From: Neoconidiobolus thromboides FSU 785
Lineage: Eukaryota; Entomophthoromycota; Entomophthoromycetes; Entomophthorales; Neoconidiobolaceae
DNA length: 64,000 nt
Direction of reading: 5' to 3'
NCBI GenBank assembly: GCA_025603075.1
Contig: MU626294.1
Location: 62,001-126,000, forward strand
Of this stretch, positions 47,826-59,100 are shown piece by piece. A program made the translations under genes and the position numbers. Every line of letters begins with the position of its first letter. The first letter of the stretch is position 1. The notes under the pieces were generated by a model that was given only the letters and a program-made list of their open reading frames with translations, did no database searches and was not told the origin of the DNA.

Positions 47826-48410
47826 CTACATATCGAATTGACCTTTAAGGATAAGATCTCTCATTGGTGAACGTGAACGATTTTCTTTAGTTGATGAAGT
47901 TTCTCTTAAAAAATCTGCTCGAGTTTTACGCATATTTGGTAAAGTTTTAGAATATTCTTTAGGTTCACGTATACCGAATCCCCATTTTTCAGCAATACCA
48001 GCTGTATTATCATTTCTAGCATCTGATGTACTAAGAGTTCGAGTACGACGAACCAATGGTCTCTCTTCTTTTTCTGGCGAATTAGTTGCCTTTACTTCCT
48101 TAGTTGGCTTATTTGTTTGAAAAAATGGTGTAGCTAAGGAGCTAGCACCAATATTAAGACTCATTCGACGTCCCAAATTAACTGTATTTGGTACATTTTC
48201 TACTTGAGAATTTAATGAGGATGGTGAGGCTGGTGACAATGGTGGTAAACTATTACTTGGCGATGCGGATGGAAATACAGGATGTTTTCCACCACCAAGG
48301 ATACTACCGGATATTGGGGACCAGCTCCCAAATGAGCGGTTAGTTAATTGATTTTTGTTAGTATTGATAGAAATAGGTTTCGAAGGTTTAAAAGATTCAT
48401 TATTAGCCAT
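47826..48410 (-). CDS. Small Ser/Pro-rich protein, paralog B of a two-member family
   Basis: Intronless, 194 aa; not recognised. The N-terminal 120 residues are Ser/Pro/Asn-rich and probably disordered, with a proline-rich patch (SNSLPPLSPASPSS, 52-65). The C-terminal half carries the family motif: RTRTLS (122-127), IAEKWGF (139-145) and SRSPMRDLILKGQF at the extreme C-terminus (179-192), matching the protein at 29100-29510. Additional basic-Ser sites (RRMS, RKTR) suggest kinase regulation, which is an inference. No membrane segment or signal peptide. A TATAAATA box lies 45 nt upstream of the ATG. The shared architecture and promoter box support descent from a duplication. Confidence 0.78.
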   Translation of the reverse strand: MANNESFKPSKPISINTNKNQLTNRSFGSWSPISGSILGGGKHPVFPSASPSNSLPPLSPASPSSLNSQVENVPNTVNLGRRMSLNIGASSLATPFFQTNKPTKEVKATNSPEKEERPLVRRTRTLSTSDARNDNTAGIAEKWGFGIREPKEYSKTLPNMRKTRADFLRETSSTKENRSRSPMRDLILKGQFDM

Positions 48411-48977
48411 TTTTTAGAAGAAATGTAGAAAGTATTTAAAAAATTTAATGACTCTATTTATACTTTCTGAACCTTGAATGCATGTGGGGAATTCAATCAA
48501 CAGCTGATCCAAGCTGCCAATCAAATAAATTAAATCGATAGGTTTTACGTAATTTTGTGAAACTGGTTCAATAATGCAGTCACAGTTTGAATGTTCTTTC
48601 TCATTTATTATCAAATCATGCTTAACCTTATTTGAAACAACATTTTTATCTTTTAATGCTAAGCAACTGATTTTTTGTATTATTAACTAGATTTCAATTG
48701 AATTAGACTTTAATTGGTTAACTTTAAATTAAATCATCCACTTAAATTAGGATTTATAAAATTAAAACTGGTTGTTTACCCATTTCTGCCCAACACGCTT
48801 GATTGTATATCCTGATTATTGAATTACAATATATTATTTCAATTACCTGCTTTTAAAGCTAATTATAATAAGAATTAGATAATAGTTATAATAGTTTTAA
48901 AATAAAATTTAATTTATCCTAAATAATGAAAATATTAAAATATTAAATAAAGAGCTACGAAAAGTGATTCAATTTTA
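48411..48977. other. Intergenic, nothing further recognised
   Basis: A spacer between the small paralog B gene and the 3' end of the Old Yellow Enzyme homolog. Only the TATA box was recognised. Confidence 0.55.
48455..48462 (-). promoter_or_regulatory. TATA box of small paralog B
   Basis: TATAAATA on the minus strand, 45 nt upstream of the ATG; the same 8-mer as for paralog A. Confidence 0.6.
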
Positions 48978-50078
48978 TTATGAATAATTAGCATAATCTG
49001 AGTAACCAACATATCGTTTTCCATCACTATAATTATAAAGAGAAAAGTAGTCTTTGATTGGTGATAATTCATAATTATTGAAAAAGCGGTTTGGGAGATC
49101 CGGATTAGCAACAAAAGGACGACCATAAACAATAGCGTCTGCCTTATTATCTTCAATGAATTGATTACCTTCTTCAGCAGAGAAACCACCATTAATAAAA
49201 ATCTTAGCATTTTTAATTAATCGAAAAAATGATTCTAGATTTAAATTAATGCCCGATTTATTACTGTCAAAATTGGGATTATAACGTACAAGTTGAATAT
49301 ATCCAATATTACGTTGATCAAGTTGAGTTATTACATAATTATATAACTTATAAGCCTCTTCTTGATTTTTCTCTCCCATATCATTATACCCACCACATGG
49401 ACTTAATTTAATTCCAACTCTACTTGGTGGATAAATTTTAACAAATTCATCAATGATTTCCAATAAAAACTTAGCTCGATTTTCAACATTGCCACCATAT
49501 TCATCTGTACGTTGATTTGAACGTGACTCTAAAAATTGGTGAACTAAAAAGCCACCACTAGCATGTAACTCAATCCCATCAAATCCAGCTTGCTTTGCGT
49601 TAATAGCTGCCTTTTGAAACATTTGTATATAATATTTAGGATTCTCAATAGCTTTAGGAACTGAATACCCTGGCTCATCAATCAACAAACGAAATGAGCC
49701 ACCACTGGCTTTAATAGCTGAAGGAGCTGGTGGAGGTACTCCAGCATTGTGTAATGCATTCGCTGCTCTACCAGCATGCCACAATTGAGCAAATATTTTC
49801 CCATTTCCTTGATGTACACTATCTGTTAACTTTTTCCAGCCATCAATTTGTTCTTGATTCCATATCCCTGGCGCTTCAAGCCATTCTACACCTTGAGGTT
49901 CTATTAATATACTCTCACTCAATATTAATCCAGAAGAGGCACGTTGAGTATAGTAATCGATGTTATCTTGATTTGGGGTTTTACCTCGGTTACGAGTCAT
50001 AGATGCTACAATCACTCTATTGTTTAAAGTTAAATCGCCAAGTTGTAAAGATTGTTGTAAATGCTTGTTGTAGCTCAT
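48978..50078 (-). CDS. Old Yellow Enzyme family NADH:flavin oxidoreductase with altered active site
   Basis: Intronless, 366 aa. An FMN-dependent TIM-barrel enzyme; family members reduce activated double bonds with NAD(P)H. Seen: MTRNRG near residue 27, AQLWHAGRAA (97-106), SRSNQRTDEYGG, and the FMN phosphate region FINGGFSAEE with DAIVYGRPFVANPDL. The substrate-binding segment reads DGIELHASGGFLVHQF. The first His (H172) is present, but the usual Asn (yeast OYE1 Asn194) is G175 and the usual catalytic Tyr (OYE1 Tyr196) is F177. The second substrate ligand and proton donor are therefore missing, so the substrate range may differ from classical ene-reductases. The start at 50078 has a TATA box 53 nt upstream. 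Confidence 0.9.
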   Translation of the reverse strand: MSYNKHLQQSLQLGDLTLNNRVIVASMTRNRGKTPNQDNIDYYTQRASSGLILSESILIEPQGVEWLEAPGIWNQEQIDGWKKLTDSVHQGNGKIFAQLWHAGRAANALHNAGVPPPAPSAIKASGGSFRLLIDEPGYSVPKAIENPKYYIQMFQKAAINAKQAGFDGIELHASGGFLVHQFLESRSNQRTDEYGGNVENRAKFLLEIIDEFVKIYPPSRVGIKLSPCGGYNDMGEKNQEEAYKLYNYVITQLDQRNIGYIQLVRYNPNFDSNKSGINLNLESFFRLIKNAKIFINGGFSAEEGNQFIEDNKADAIVYGRPFVANPDLPNRFFNNYELSPIKDYFSLYNYSDGKRYVGYSDYANYS

Positions 50079-50653
50079 TGTAGATTTTTTGTGTTATAAT
50101 TTTTTGACTTTTTAATTTATTTCTGTTACATTTATATACTCAAACTGAATCTTGTTCATTTGATTCAACTTTCCTTCTATTCTTCCTTATCTTTTCAGTA
50201 TCTTTTCATTCTTTATTGAAATTTCCTTTGAATTTTTTTGCTTCCATTTAAAATTGCGAACTTCCGAGGAATTCGAATTTTTTTTTGAACAAATACCGAT
50301 TCATTTAAATTTGAACTAATTTGTACTAATTAGTAGTAGTCGTTGGAAAGTAAAAAAATTTCGAATTTTTCAACCAGGATCTTTTGGTGCAAAGAATTTG
50401 TCTTTTAGGCATTGTTGGAATAAATAGATTGCTACTTTAAACAGACGATCAGAATTACACTATTTATTTTCATACAATTTTGGTTTATAATTTTGATCTT
50501 CATATAGTTTTACTTTTAATAACATATCAGTCTTAGAGTAAATCATTAAAAAATCTATCAGCACCATATAAACTTTGAAACAAGCTCCCATAATAATTTC
50601 TAGATAATGATAAAAAATCAAAAAAAAATGGAAAATCAAAGAAAAGATTTAAA
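50079..50653. other. Divergent spacer between OYE and TRAP1 genes
   Basis: It contains the OYE TATA box. The left part is rich in TTC/TTT runs. No other feature was recognised. Confidence 0.5.
50131..50138 (-). promoter_or_regulatory. TATA box of the OYE gene
   Basis: TATATAAA on the minus strand, 53 nt upstream of the ATG. Confidence 0.55.
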
Positions 50654-53485
50654 ATGCTACGTAACACAGCAAGATTGACCTTAAGAAATAGATTAAGAGT
50701 AATAGATACTAATAATACAATACTTCAGCCATTGTTAATCGCTAATCTAATGTAGCTTACTAGTCTATTATCCCATAGTGCCCAAAGAAACTTTAGTCTA
50801 TCAAGTGTTAAAGTAAATAATAATGAATGTAAAAATGGAAATTAAACCAATTTAATTAGCTTACAGAAACTAGAAATAATATAGAAAAGCATGAGTTTAA
50901 AACAGAGACCAGTAAATTATTAGATATTGTTGCTAACTCTTTATATTCTGATAAAGAGGTAATTATAATAATTATTAAAATGTTAGAAAACAATTTATCT
51001 TTATTACTATTATTTAGGTTTTTATAAGGTAAATCAGAAATCAGCAAATAATTAATAGAAATATTCATTATGTCTTTAGAGAACTTATTTCAAATGCAGC
51101 AGACGCAAGTGAAAAATTAAAGCATAACGAATTAGTTAACAAGGAAAGTTTAGAATTAGATGACTCTCAAGTTCAACCTGAAATTGAAATTAGTTTAGAT
51201 TCAGCTAATAATACTTTTACCATTCAAGTAAATATTTTAAGGAATTGATAAAATAAGATATAATTGAAATTCAATTACTAGGATAGAGGAATTGGATTAA
51301 CACTTGAAGAATTACATAAAGTAAAGCATATTAAACAATAGCAGTGGTATAACAATTAATGAAAATTATAGAATTTAGGCACTATTGCAAGTTCCGGCTC
51401 TAAAAAATTTATTCAAGACTTAAAAAACGAAGCTGGAGGAGATAAAGACCATAAAATCATTGGTCAGTTTGGTGTCGGATTTTATTCAGGCTTTATGGTC
51501 AGTAATAAAATCGAAGTATTTACACGTTCAGCTTTGAAGGGCTCAATTGGATACTGCTGGTCATCAGATGGGTAAGGAGGTAGTTATAATAATATATAAA
51601 TTAATAATATTTCTATAGATTAAACTCTTACCAAATATCTGAAGTGGCTGACTTACCAGTTGGAACTAAAATAATTTTACATTTAAAAGAGAAAGAATTT
51701 CTAGATAAGGAAAAAGTAAAATGTAAGTATAATTTATATTGTTTGATTTGATTTTTAGTAACAATTACTAGCTATTATTAAAAAGTATAGTAACTTTGTC
51801 AGTTTTCCTATAAAATTAGAAGGGGATGTCATTAATGATGTGGAGCCTATTTGGAATAAGGTAAGCTAGTAGCATATATATATAAGCTATACACTAATTA
51901 TAATAGAATGCACATCAAATTACCCAAGAAGAGCACGATGCCTTTTATCAATCAATTACTAAAGTAAAACAATTTAGCATATTACAATATAATATAACTA
52001 ATGATAGTATAGAAAATGGATAAACCTTATTATTCTTTAGCATATAAAACAGATGCTCCAATAAGTATTAAGAGTGTATTTTATATACCAGAAAAGAACA
52101 ATAATTTATTTAATAATGAAATGAATGAGGCTGGTGTTACTTTATATTCTAGAAATGTTATGATTAGTAATAAAACTCATCTATTATTACCTCACTGGTT
52201 GAGATTTGTTCAAGGTAAGTCATGATTATATCATTTTTATATAAAAATATTTAAAGCTATGTAAATTATAGGTGTGGTCGACTCAGAGGATATACCATTA
52301 AATTTGAGTAGAGAAATGTTACAGAAAGGTGCCTTAATTAATAAATTAAAGAGTATATTATCCACCAAAATTATTAAATGGTTGAAAGACGAAGCTAAAA
52401 GAGATGGGGCTAAATTTAATCAATTTTATTTGAGCTTTAATCGCTATTTTAAAGAAGCTGTTATCTTAGAAGAATTTAGTCAGTATAGAGTAACTTTGTA
52501 TTTTTATTTATTGTCTATCAATTTAATAACATTTTCTCTTTAGAGCGATGTAATTCCTTTATTGAGATTTTACTCATCCCACGCCGACGATTTAATCCAA
52601 TTCTCCGATTATAAACAAAGAATGAAACCAGATCAAAAATCCATTTATTATAGCTGCAGTAATAAATCTGAAGCTTTATCAAACCCCTACTATGAACCTT
52701 ATAAAAAGAATGATATTGAAGTAAGTTATTATTAATGATAGTAATAACGGTTTATTAAACGAGTGTTTAATTTTAGGTGTTATTCTTAAATGATCAAGTA
52801 GACAAAGTATTAGCTGATGTAACAAGAGAATATGAAGGTATCCCATTGGTTGATATTGAATCCACTGTAGGGAATGAAGAGATAGCTAAATTTGATACGA
52901 CTCCAGCACAAGATGAAGGACTTAAACAAGAAGATTTTAACGAATTAAGAACTTTTATTATTGAGAAATTAGGTGCTAAATTAGCTGTATCCAAAATTGA
53001 GGTAAATGAGCCATTGAGATTATTTGTATTTATTTAATTTATTCTTTAAGGTTGCAAAAACAAGCACTAGTTATCCAGCCTTAGCTGTTGGACATCAATA
53101 TGATAAAGATCGTAAGCTTCCTCTTAAAACAATACATTAGAATATTTTACTTACATTAGTTATTAGCTTATATGAGAGAAGTATTAAAGCAAAGTTTAGC
53201 TCCAGGACAAGAAATGCCTTTAGTACCAATCACTATTCAAATGTCAAAACAACATTCAATTGTTATTGGATTGGCTGAATTAATTAAATCAGACCCTACA
53301 TTAGCCGAAGCTATTTCAGAACAAGTAAAATATTATTTATCTTAATTTCATCCTTCTATAACTTATTTTTATAGATTATTAATAATGCAAGAGTAGTAGC
53401 AGGTTTAAGTGATGATATTAAGCCTATGATGAGTAAACTAAATTTGTTAATTGAACAACTAGTACAGCTTAAAGTAAAACAATAA
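50654..53485 (+). CDS. TRAP1: Mitochondrial Hsp90 chaperone TRAP1, seventeen exons
   Basis: join(50654..50698,50756..50812,50860..50958,51018..51028,51080..51227,51282..51320,51372..51571,51619..51722,51772..51860,51907..51963,52013..52214,52272..52489,52544..52720,52777..53001,53051..53111,53167..53324,53375..53485), 666 aa. An ATP-dependent matrix chaperone. Residues 1-34 are Arg/Ser/Leu-rich without acidic residues, a mitochondrial presequence. Then [52 protein letters not shown] and GQFGVGFYS (the GHKL ATP site), YKTDAP, and [19 protein letters not shown] in the middle domain. It ends without the MEEVD of cytosolic Hsp90. Exon 4 is 11 nt. Every junction was chosen so that phase and family motifs agree; the acceptor at 51771 is not the nearest AG. 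Convergent with the helicase gene, 83 bp apart. Confidence 0.92.
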
Positions 53486-53568
53486 ACCAAAAATAAAATA
53501 GAACTACAGTAATAATGATTTTTTATTTATTTATTTTAATCTATATTCTTTTTTATAAATAACCAAGT

Positions 53569-55442
53569 TTATTCTTTATTAAATTCTATTTTTTTTAATG
53601 TTTCCTAGAATGAAATTAGATCCTTTGATTATAATAATTAATATGATTCTTACCTGATAATTCAACTTCCAAGGTTTAAATTCTTTTTCAGCAACATGCA
53701 TTTGTTTTAGAAATTCTAGTCTAGATGCTTTAGCTTGCATATTACGGAAAGAAGTCACCTAATTTAAATTGTATATAAGACACTGTAATGAAAAATCATT
53801 TCATATAAAAATACCTCATGAAGTTCCAACATTGTAATTGATAAACCATCTTGATTTGCTCTAGCTGTTCTTCCCACACGGTGAATATACTGTTTGATAA
53901 ATTGTGGAGCATCGTAATTAATGACTCCCTCTACGTTATCTACATCTAAACCACGAGCCAATAAATCGGAACAGATAAGCACATTAATCTCATTTTTTTT
54001 AAATCCTTTTAAAACATCCAACTTTTGTTTTCTACTTAATTCAGAGTGATAACTTTTAACGTTCAATTTCAAAAGATATTCTTTCTCTTTTTCATTTGTT
54101 ATACTTTGTACATATTCATTAATAAAATTAAGTAACATATCACACACATTGATTGACTTTGTAAAGACCAAGACTGAGTTTAATTGGGCTTGATTTAATA
54201 AATATAATAACAAAATAGGTTTGTAACTGGGTGAACATGCCACATATTTTTCCACCAATGACTTGGGAGTATTGTATCGGATAGTTTCCTTACCATTAGG
54301 TTGAATTACAATATATTTTGGTTCTTTTAATTTTAAGTTACTAATCTTTCCTGGATTTCTTGTCAAAGTAGCACTAAATAACAACTTTTGTAGCTGTTCT
54401 CTTCGACTTGAAAGTTGATATTCTTCCTCTTCACTAACAGTTATTTCTTGATTGACAGCGTCATGTCTTAATGAAGATACGTCCATACTGTTTAAATTAA
54501 CATTTAATTTGCTATTTAAACTTGGTTTATTGTCTACAGCGTCTAGAACTTTATTTAGCCAATCATAAAATGTTTGATTCAACAAACGATCCGCTTCGTC
54601 AATTACCAAATATCTCAAATGTTGTAGACTAAAATTTTTAGTTTTTGATATGTGATCCATCAACCTACCAGGGGTAGTGATCAATATATCTACTTTGCTA
54701 GATCCTCCTAATAGACTTTTATATAAAAACATTATTACCTTGAATAAAAACTGTGATACATTAACTTACTCTTCATTCAATTCATTAACCAATAATCCCT
54801 GTTCTGCCTGAAAAGAGTTCATTTTATAAATACCAGCTACCTAAACCCACCTTAATTAAAAAAAACTTCATATAATTGTCAATTTGAAAATTTACCTTCA
54901 GATCTGTTCCCTTACAGAAATAGGCAAAAGTTTCTCGAACTTGAGCCACAAGATCATAGGTAGGTAGCAAAACTAAAGCTCTCAATCTCACCACAACACG
55001 TGGCATTAAATTTTGAATAATTGGTAATACATAAGCTAATGTTTTACCCGAACCTGTGGGCGCAGAGACGCATAAATCTCCAGGAAAGTAACGGGTTGAT
55101 AAGTAATTGCTATTAATTAAGATGGGTAGCACTGCTTTTTGAACTATATGATCATTAGATTATTTTTTCGGTTTTATTATTAGATTAAATTATACCAGCA
55201 AACAAGGACGTTATATTTATACTATTACATCCCTCTATCAATTTTTGATTTAATACATCTGTTAACTCGGTTATGTCCTGGGCCTCATCGTTGTCAATAA
55301 TTGTTGGATTGGCAAGCCAATTTGGTAAACCTAGCTTTGAGGTTTTAAACTCTTTCTTTTTAGTTTCTAAATCTTCAAATTCTTGCTCAAAACGTGTTAA
55401 ACCGAGCTCTTCGCGCTCCCTTTTAATGCTGTTTTCGGTCAT
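53569..55442 (-). CDS. DBP6: DEAD-box RNA helicase of the DBP6/DDX51 type
   Basis: complement(join(53569..53604,53654..53758,53815..54715,54770..54840,54896..55143,55196..55442)), 535 aa. A nucleolar ATP-dependent RNA helicase for 60S subunit assembly. Seen: AVQKAVLPIL, SAPTGSGKT (motif I, 109-117), LLPTYDLVAQ, ITTPGRL, VIDEADR (motif II, 226-232), LLFSATLT (motif III), LICSDLLARGLDVDNV and YIHRVGRTARA (motif VI). A low-complexity insertion after the DEAD motif (about 245-285) matches this subgroup. The short N-terminal extension is smaller than in yeast Dbp6. Five introns of 49-56 nt restore the motifs. Alternative: another ribosome-biogenesis DEAD-box helicase. Confidence 0.88.
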
Positions 55443-56182
55443 TGAGAGTTTTTTTTTTAGAAAGTAAATTCAAAAGACAAAATATTAGATTAAAACTCGA
55501 TTTTGTTAGTAGTTTGTTTATACTCAAGAATTTAGTAGACTTGTCTTATTTTTATGCCCAAAATTTAATTTTTATTTTTTTAACCAGATTAAAATAATTT
55601 TTACTAAAATGTGATTTATAAGACACCAAAACATTAATTTTTAGGCTGATATTGTAATAAATTATTTTGGCCTACTAACAACCATGTTTTATAGCGACTC
55701 TGTAAAATCTTTAAGTAGATTAATATTCGGCTTCAACTTTATCTCGAAGCTAATAGCCAACTACCGTTTGTTTCTACATAAACCTATTGCCTCTTTGGTT
55801 ATCATTAAAATTTCGGCTTTTATTAATATCCTGCTCCCTCTTTTTTCTGCTAATTATATAAAAAGGCTAAAATAGTTTAGTCTTACAGTAACTTAAGTCG
55901 CTCAACCTTAGGATGTTGCAAGTTACCTTGCCTAAGGATTTTTTACTAATAGTATGTATTCAACATACCTTTAGTTTTATTGATAGTAGATCACAGTTTA
56001 TGCATACTTTAAAAAAAGTTTAATAAATGGTAATAAGCAAATTATACTACATTGTATTTTATAGTAAGCTTAAAATATTGTGAAAATTATCAAGTTTCTA
56101 ATGTACTAAGTTTTGTATACAAAAAACTATGTTATTATTTTTATTTATTAATTTAATATAGAATAGTTGGAACAATTTAAAA
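55443..56182. other. Intergenic spacer
   Basis: Between the helicase start and the glucan synthase 3' end. A 63-codon hydrophobic open frame on the + strand (55684-55875) has no recognisable domain or neighbouring exon, and is not called. Confidence 0.5.
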
Positions 56183-59100
56183 TTAAAGCTTCAAAGTATC
56201 ACTTAAAAATGAAACTTTACCCACAATAGTCTCGCGGCTAACCATTCCAATGATTTTTGTTTGTAAAGCAGTAGGCGCAATAGTAATTCCTAGGAGGAAG
56301 ACTCCAATAATGATGAACAAGATTCCGTACAAAATACATCTACGACGGCGAATAGCTTTTTGTCTAATTGAAAAGATTGGTGGTCGGATTTGACGTGATG
56401 GGCTCAACCAGAAAAGAATCATTGAATGCCATTTGTCTGCTAATGGGACCAAGCAGAATGGAGCAAGTGAAATCAAGATGATGTGAGCAATGATAAAATC
56501 AGTGGCAAAGAGGGACATTTCAATAATCTTACATACAAATTCACGTAATGGCTGGGTAATTGCCATCCATCCTAACCCAGCCGATGCCCATTTACCGGTC
56601 CACCAAGCACAGTTAGCACCATCATGCCCGAATTCTCTTGTCAAAAAAAGGAACATTAAAAATCCGAAAATAAACCGTTGAATAAACATTGCAGCTGTAA
56701 GACCAAGTAAAGTTCTAGCTAAACTAAAGTTCTCTAATACATAAAGAAGAAGAGCACAGATAATTAAATTAAGAACGGACCAAGCATGAGCAATGGCTGC
56801 GATTACTCCACCAAACTTCTTGAAACAAGCTGTTGCGATTGGCCCTAAGAGTAAGGAGATTGGGAATAAAACAACTAGTATACCAGCATTTAAGGCAATA
56901 GGAGCTAAAGCGATTACTCCAGCTTTCATTATACCACTTGACTTAGCATTGGGTGGAAATGTCTTAAGTGCTTGATATGGACTTGTGTTCTTAGAGGCTT
57001 TTTCATAATATGAACTTTTAGAGTTTCCATAAGTTTTCCATATTGCTGCAGGGTCATATGAAGACATAGTGTTGTAAATCAACACTACAATAATGGCAGA
57101 CAAGAGAGGAATTAAAACTTCACTAGCAAAAATGACGAGTCGATTAGCTCTAGGAACATGCCCACCTATTTTACGCTCTTTATCACCGAGTTTCTTACGC
57201 TTTTGACCAGTAATTCTAGTACGTGCATAACGACAATGAGAAATCCACGAGTCTTTAGCTGTTTGAGAGTTACCTTTTGACATCCAGCGCATAAATGCAC
57301 GATAATCCAAAATGAATTCGGCTAATGAAAATTGATGTGGATTGAAAATCCATGGACTCAAAACCATACCACAGACTGTAAACCAGAAATAAAGGTAAGA
57401 TGGCTGCCATGTATTTTCAGCTAAACAAGCAAAAAACAAGAGTAAGAAGCAACGCATACCAGTATAGAGACTTGATGAAGCAAAACGGGAATAAAGAGTA
57501 GCAAATGGTTGACGAGTGGTTGCAAAACCACGACCTGTACCAATGTAGCGAGCACCACCAAAGCTCATGTTACTGAGAAGAGCATTTGAGTATATCTGAG
57601 TTGTGAAGATTTCAAAGAGAGGTGCAAAAGAGCCTACTTGTTTTAACAAACGCGTAATCATCCTTATAAATCCTTGTTCAGATAAAACTTGCATCATTAA
57701 TGGTAAAAACGTAATAAACAAAACTAAAAAAACAGAAAGGATAGTACGATTGATCCAACCACCAATACCTGCTATGTTCAAACATTCAAAGCTTACAGTT
57801 GGAATTTCAGATGAACTAGATGCACAAATATTTTGAGTAGAAGCTATCACACCATAGCATGCCAAAACAAACATAAAAACTTGAATTGAGAACATGATCA
57901 TAATATTGTTAATTTGGAACCCAGGATGAGCATAAAACAAAGTAAGCATTCGATCAAGAGGTAATTGAGTATATAAATAATAATATTCTCTTGATAAAAG
58001 TTGTTCACCCATACCAGTACCAATCTTAGTAGTAAAGTTAAGTACTGAGCAAAAACCGAGATCACGACCTTTACCACACTGTACATACTCACAATGTTTA
58101 ACTCTTCCACCTCTTTGAAAAGCATTCATACCAGCATAAATATCTTCATTTAAATGAAGACCTTTTTGTGCTTTGGAAAGGCCACCTCTTGTATTCATAA
58201 AAATCATATTAAGGAAATCAGGATGCCCATAATGTAGACGACCACCAACAGTTGACAAAATACGATGAGTCAAAGTACCAAAGGTTGCTTCTTTACCAGC
58301 AGCAATATCACCAAGAATACCAATATTCTCAGAGAAAATATATTCACGTGCACCCAAAATTGCAACAGGCTTTAATTCTTCATCAAGATGTGATGGAGGA
58401 GAATAAGGAGAATGTGGAGGAGGATGGTATTCTTCAAATTCGGCTAAAACACTACGGATCTTAAGAGCCTCTTCAAGGTAATTGTCTTGATTAGCATCAA
58501 TAACCTGTAAATATTCACCACGGGTGAAAATGACTGAATGATTTTGATTATCTGATTTACCATCACCAAGAATAGGATTACCAGGAATTCTTACACGATA
58601 TCTTGGGATCCTTTTACCTTCTTCATTAAGCTCACAATGTCCATCAATTAAACAACTGTATATTTTAGGTGATTCACCCTCTTTGTCTGAAGGAACTTCA
58701 TCTAAATATGCAATTTGTAGGTCAGGATATGTTTTCATTAAAAATTCTACATTTTCTTTTTCTTCTTTGTTGAATTTTGTAAAACGTTGCATAGATATAA
58801 GGAAGTTGAACTTTCTGCGTGCCATTAAATTAAGCTCAGTTTCAAGCGCATCCGAGTTTCCACCAAGAATATGAACTAATTCAGGGTTTTCAATACGATG
58901 TAATAGCTTAAGCGCTTTTGAATAGTTCATAAAACCAGAAATTGTACGATATAAGGTTTGAGTACGAAGAGATGCCCAGATACGTGTACGTAAAGTAAAT
59001 TCGGGCGCAGCAGACTTGAAACCAATACAATAAAATGGCAAGTCTTCAGTTTTAACTTTACCATCGCTCTTTTCATCTTCTTGGAAAGTTGGTGGTTCAT

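Noticed and set aside
55684-55875. Hydrophobic 63-codon open frame upstream of the helicase gene
   Set aside because: No recognisable domain, no adjoining exons with usable splice sites. Possibly chance; left uncalled.
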